Source of the DNA: Pseudo-nitzschia pungens
Lineage: Eukaryota; Bacillariophyta; Bacillariophyceae; Bacillariales; Bacillariaceae
NCBI GenBank assembly: GCA_037355855.1
Contig: CM074761.1
Span: forward strand, 2,623,346-2,687,345
DNA length: 64,000 nucleotides
Reading direction: 5' to 3'
The translations under genes were made by a program, and so were the position numbers. The notes beneath the pieces were generated by a model. It worked only from the letters and a program-made list of their open reading frames with translations, was not told the origin of the DNA and did not search any database. Numbering within the stretch: the stretch's first letter is position 1; each line of letters starts with the position of its first letter. This document shows, piece by piece, positions 63,266-64,000 of this stretch.

Positions 63266-63441
63266 AACCTCCTTATTTCTGGATCTTATCCTATTCCTGG
63301 CTACTGGATCCTACCACGCTGAATTTTGGACATTCTATGCCATACCGAACCCGACAACGAGCTCCGTTTCCTATCACCGACGACGACACCTACCGCACCT
63401 TCCAATCTATCTAAACTGCAGCTCGCACACGTTTCAACACG

Positions 63442-64000
63442 ATGTCCGACGGCCACGGCAGCACCCACATCGATGCCAATAATGCATCCACCGGCCACGA
63501 CGGTGATTTCTTCCCGTCGTTTGATCCCCATGTTACACATATCCTTCGCAACTTCCTTAACCTCCACACCGAGGATGGGGATCTCATCTGTGGTGCACTC
63601 CGCTATAATGGCTATAACACCTGGGGTGAATTTCGGTTCTTAACCCACGATCTCATCTACTACCTCCAATACGAAGACCAGGGCCGCTTTGTTCCCATTT
63701 CCGCCGGTCATGCCCTCTGCCTTCATACCCTTGTTGCATACATGATCCACCTTAATGACACCATCGGTCCACGGGCTTCCTGGGATATCACGAATTATGT
63801 TGCCAACGCCTTTCGTCAATTCCGAAAGACATACCAATCACCACTACCACCACCAACGATGTCCGACAATCATGTCAGCACCCATATTGATGCCACTCAT
63901 GCATCCACCGCCGACGACGATGATTTCTTCCCCTCGTTTGATTCCAATGTTACACGTATCCTTCGAAACTTCCTCAACATACAAACTGAGGACGGCGATA
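63442..64000 (+). CDS. ORF built of a 139-codon in-frame tandem repeat, cut by the window edge
   Basis: ATG 63442 opens a frame with no stop to base 64000 (186 codons seen). The codons at 63442 and 63859 both start Met-Ser-Asp. Each copy then has Thr-His-Ile-Asp-Ala, Ala-Ser-Thr, Asp-Phe-Phe-Pro-Ser-Phe-Asp, Val-Thr-x-Ile-Leu-Arg-Asn-Phe-Leu-Asn and Thr-Glu-Asp-Gly-Asp in the same order; the offset is exactly 417 bases, 139 codons. Copy 1 is complete and has a middle with Tyr-Asn-Gly-Tyr-Asn-Thr-Trp-Gly-Glu-Phe and Tyr-Val-Ala-Asn-Ala-Phe-Arg-Gln-Phe-Arg. A Pro-rich linker joins the copies. I recognise no family. A retroelement gag-like protein is one possibility because the upstream DNA is repetitive. 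An uncharacterised host repeat protein is another. Confidence 0.6.
   Translation, partial: MSDGHGSTHIDANNASTGHDGDFFPSFDPHVTHILRNFLNLHTEDGDLICGALRYNGYNTWGEFRFLTHDLIYYLQYEDQGRFVPISAGHALCLHTLVAYMIHLNDTIGPRASWDITNYVANAFRQFRKTYQSPLPPPTMSDNHVSTHIDATHASTADDDDFFPSFDSNVTRILRNFLNIQTEDGD

Larger units (their letters stand above)
59930..63441. other. Repeat-rich region without clear genes
   Basis: About 3.5 kb. Short frames (61692-62078 and others) have no domain. It contains the duplications listed at 60351 and 61283 and the AAC-rich array at 62634-63265, all leading up to the repeat ORF at the right edge. It could be a mobile-element leader or LTR, but I did not find TG...CA ends, a primer-binding site or a target-site duplication. 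Confidence 0.45.

Noticed and set aside
60900..63441. LTR retrotransposon boundaries
   Set aside because: I looked for TG...CA ends, a primer-binding site and target-site duplication and found none I could defend.
63326..63643. Plus-strand 105-codon frame before the edge
   Set aside because: It is in a different frame from the 139-codon repeat ORF, which runs through the same bases with better protein-like text and repeated modules.

Overview
The window reads as nuclear DNA of a diatom, most likely a raphid pennate, though the genus cannot be fixed by eye. Three kinds of evidence support this. Genes sit on both strands with few short GT-AG introns. Two N-termini carry the signal peptide plus ASAFAP-type motif that directs proteins into four-membrane plastids (Ser-Ser-Phe-Ala-Pro near 46.8 kb, Ala-Asp-Ala-Phe near 4.9 kb). 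The gene set is typical of diatoms: an SPX-MFS phosphate transporter, degenerate leucine-rich-repeat (LRR) proteins and Asp/Tyr-rich membrane proteins. There are no bacterial-style operons, and I see no rRNA, no CRISPR array and no tRNA I would defend.

Layout, left to right. At 1.4-10 kb: an LRR protein, a plastid-targeted GNAT acetyltransferase with a 127-bp intron, an integral membrane protein, and a signal-anchor protein split by one frameshift. At 11.2-13.1 kb: a Tudor-repeat/LRR gene broken by at least four frameshifts. At 14.2-18.4 kb: a ZZ-like zinc-finger protein and a three-exon SPX-MFS transporter. At 19.4-22.3 kb: a long fusion of a cytidylyltransferase-like domain, a methyltransferase, a flavin monooxygenase and a second methyltransferase, with two single-base frame breaks and a possible 28-nt intron. 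At 23.3-24.9 kb: a nucleotide-sugar transporter and a small Cys-containing ORF.

From about 25 to 41 kb genes are sparse and decayed: an IQ-motif fragment, a frameshifted coiled-coil gene, a one-pass receptor-like remnant, one intact signal-anchor ORF, a minisatellite with a unit containing ATCCGG, and several tandem duplications. At 41-59 kb the region is gene-rich again: a very large Asn/Tyr/Gly/Arg-rich secreted protein, a plastid-targeted YqaJ/lambda-exonuclease-type nuclease, a CC2D1/Lgd homologue with DM14 repeats and a C2 domain, a second LRR protein, an SLC17-like MFS transporter and a four-helix membrane protein. At 60-64 kb the DNA is repeat-rich, and an ORF made of an in-frame 139-codon tandem repeat runs off the right edge.

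Functional themes are ESCRT/membrane trafficking, transport (phosphate, nucleotide sugars, organic anions), plastid DNA or acetylation functions, and one candidate biosynthetic megagene. Single-base frame breaks recur in several otherwise well-conserved genes. They may be real decay or uncorrected sequencing errors, and the sequence alone cannot decide.
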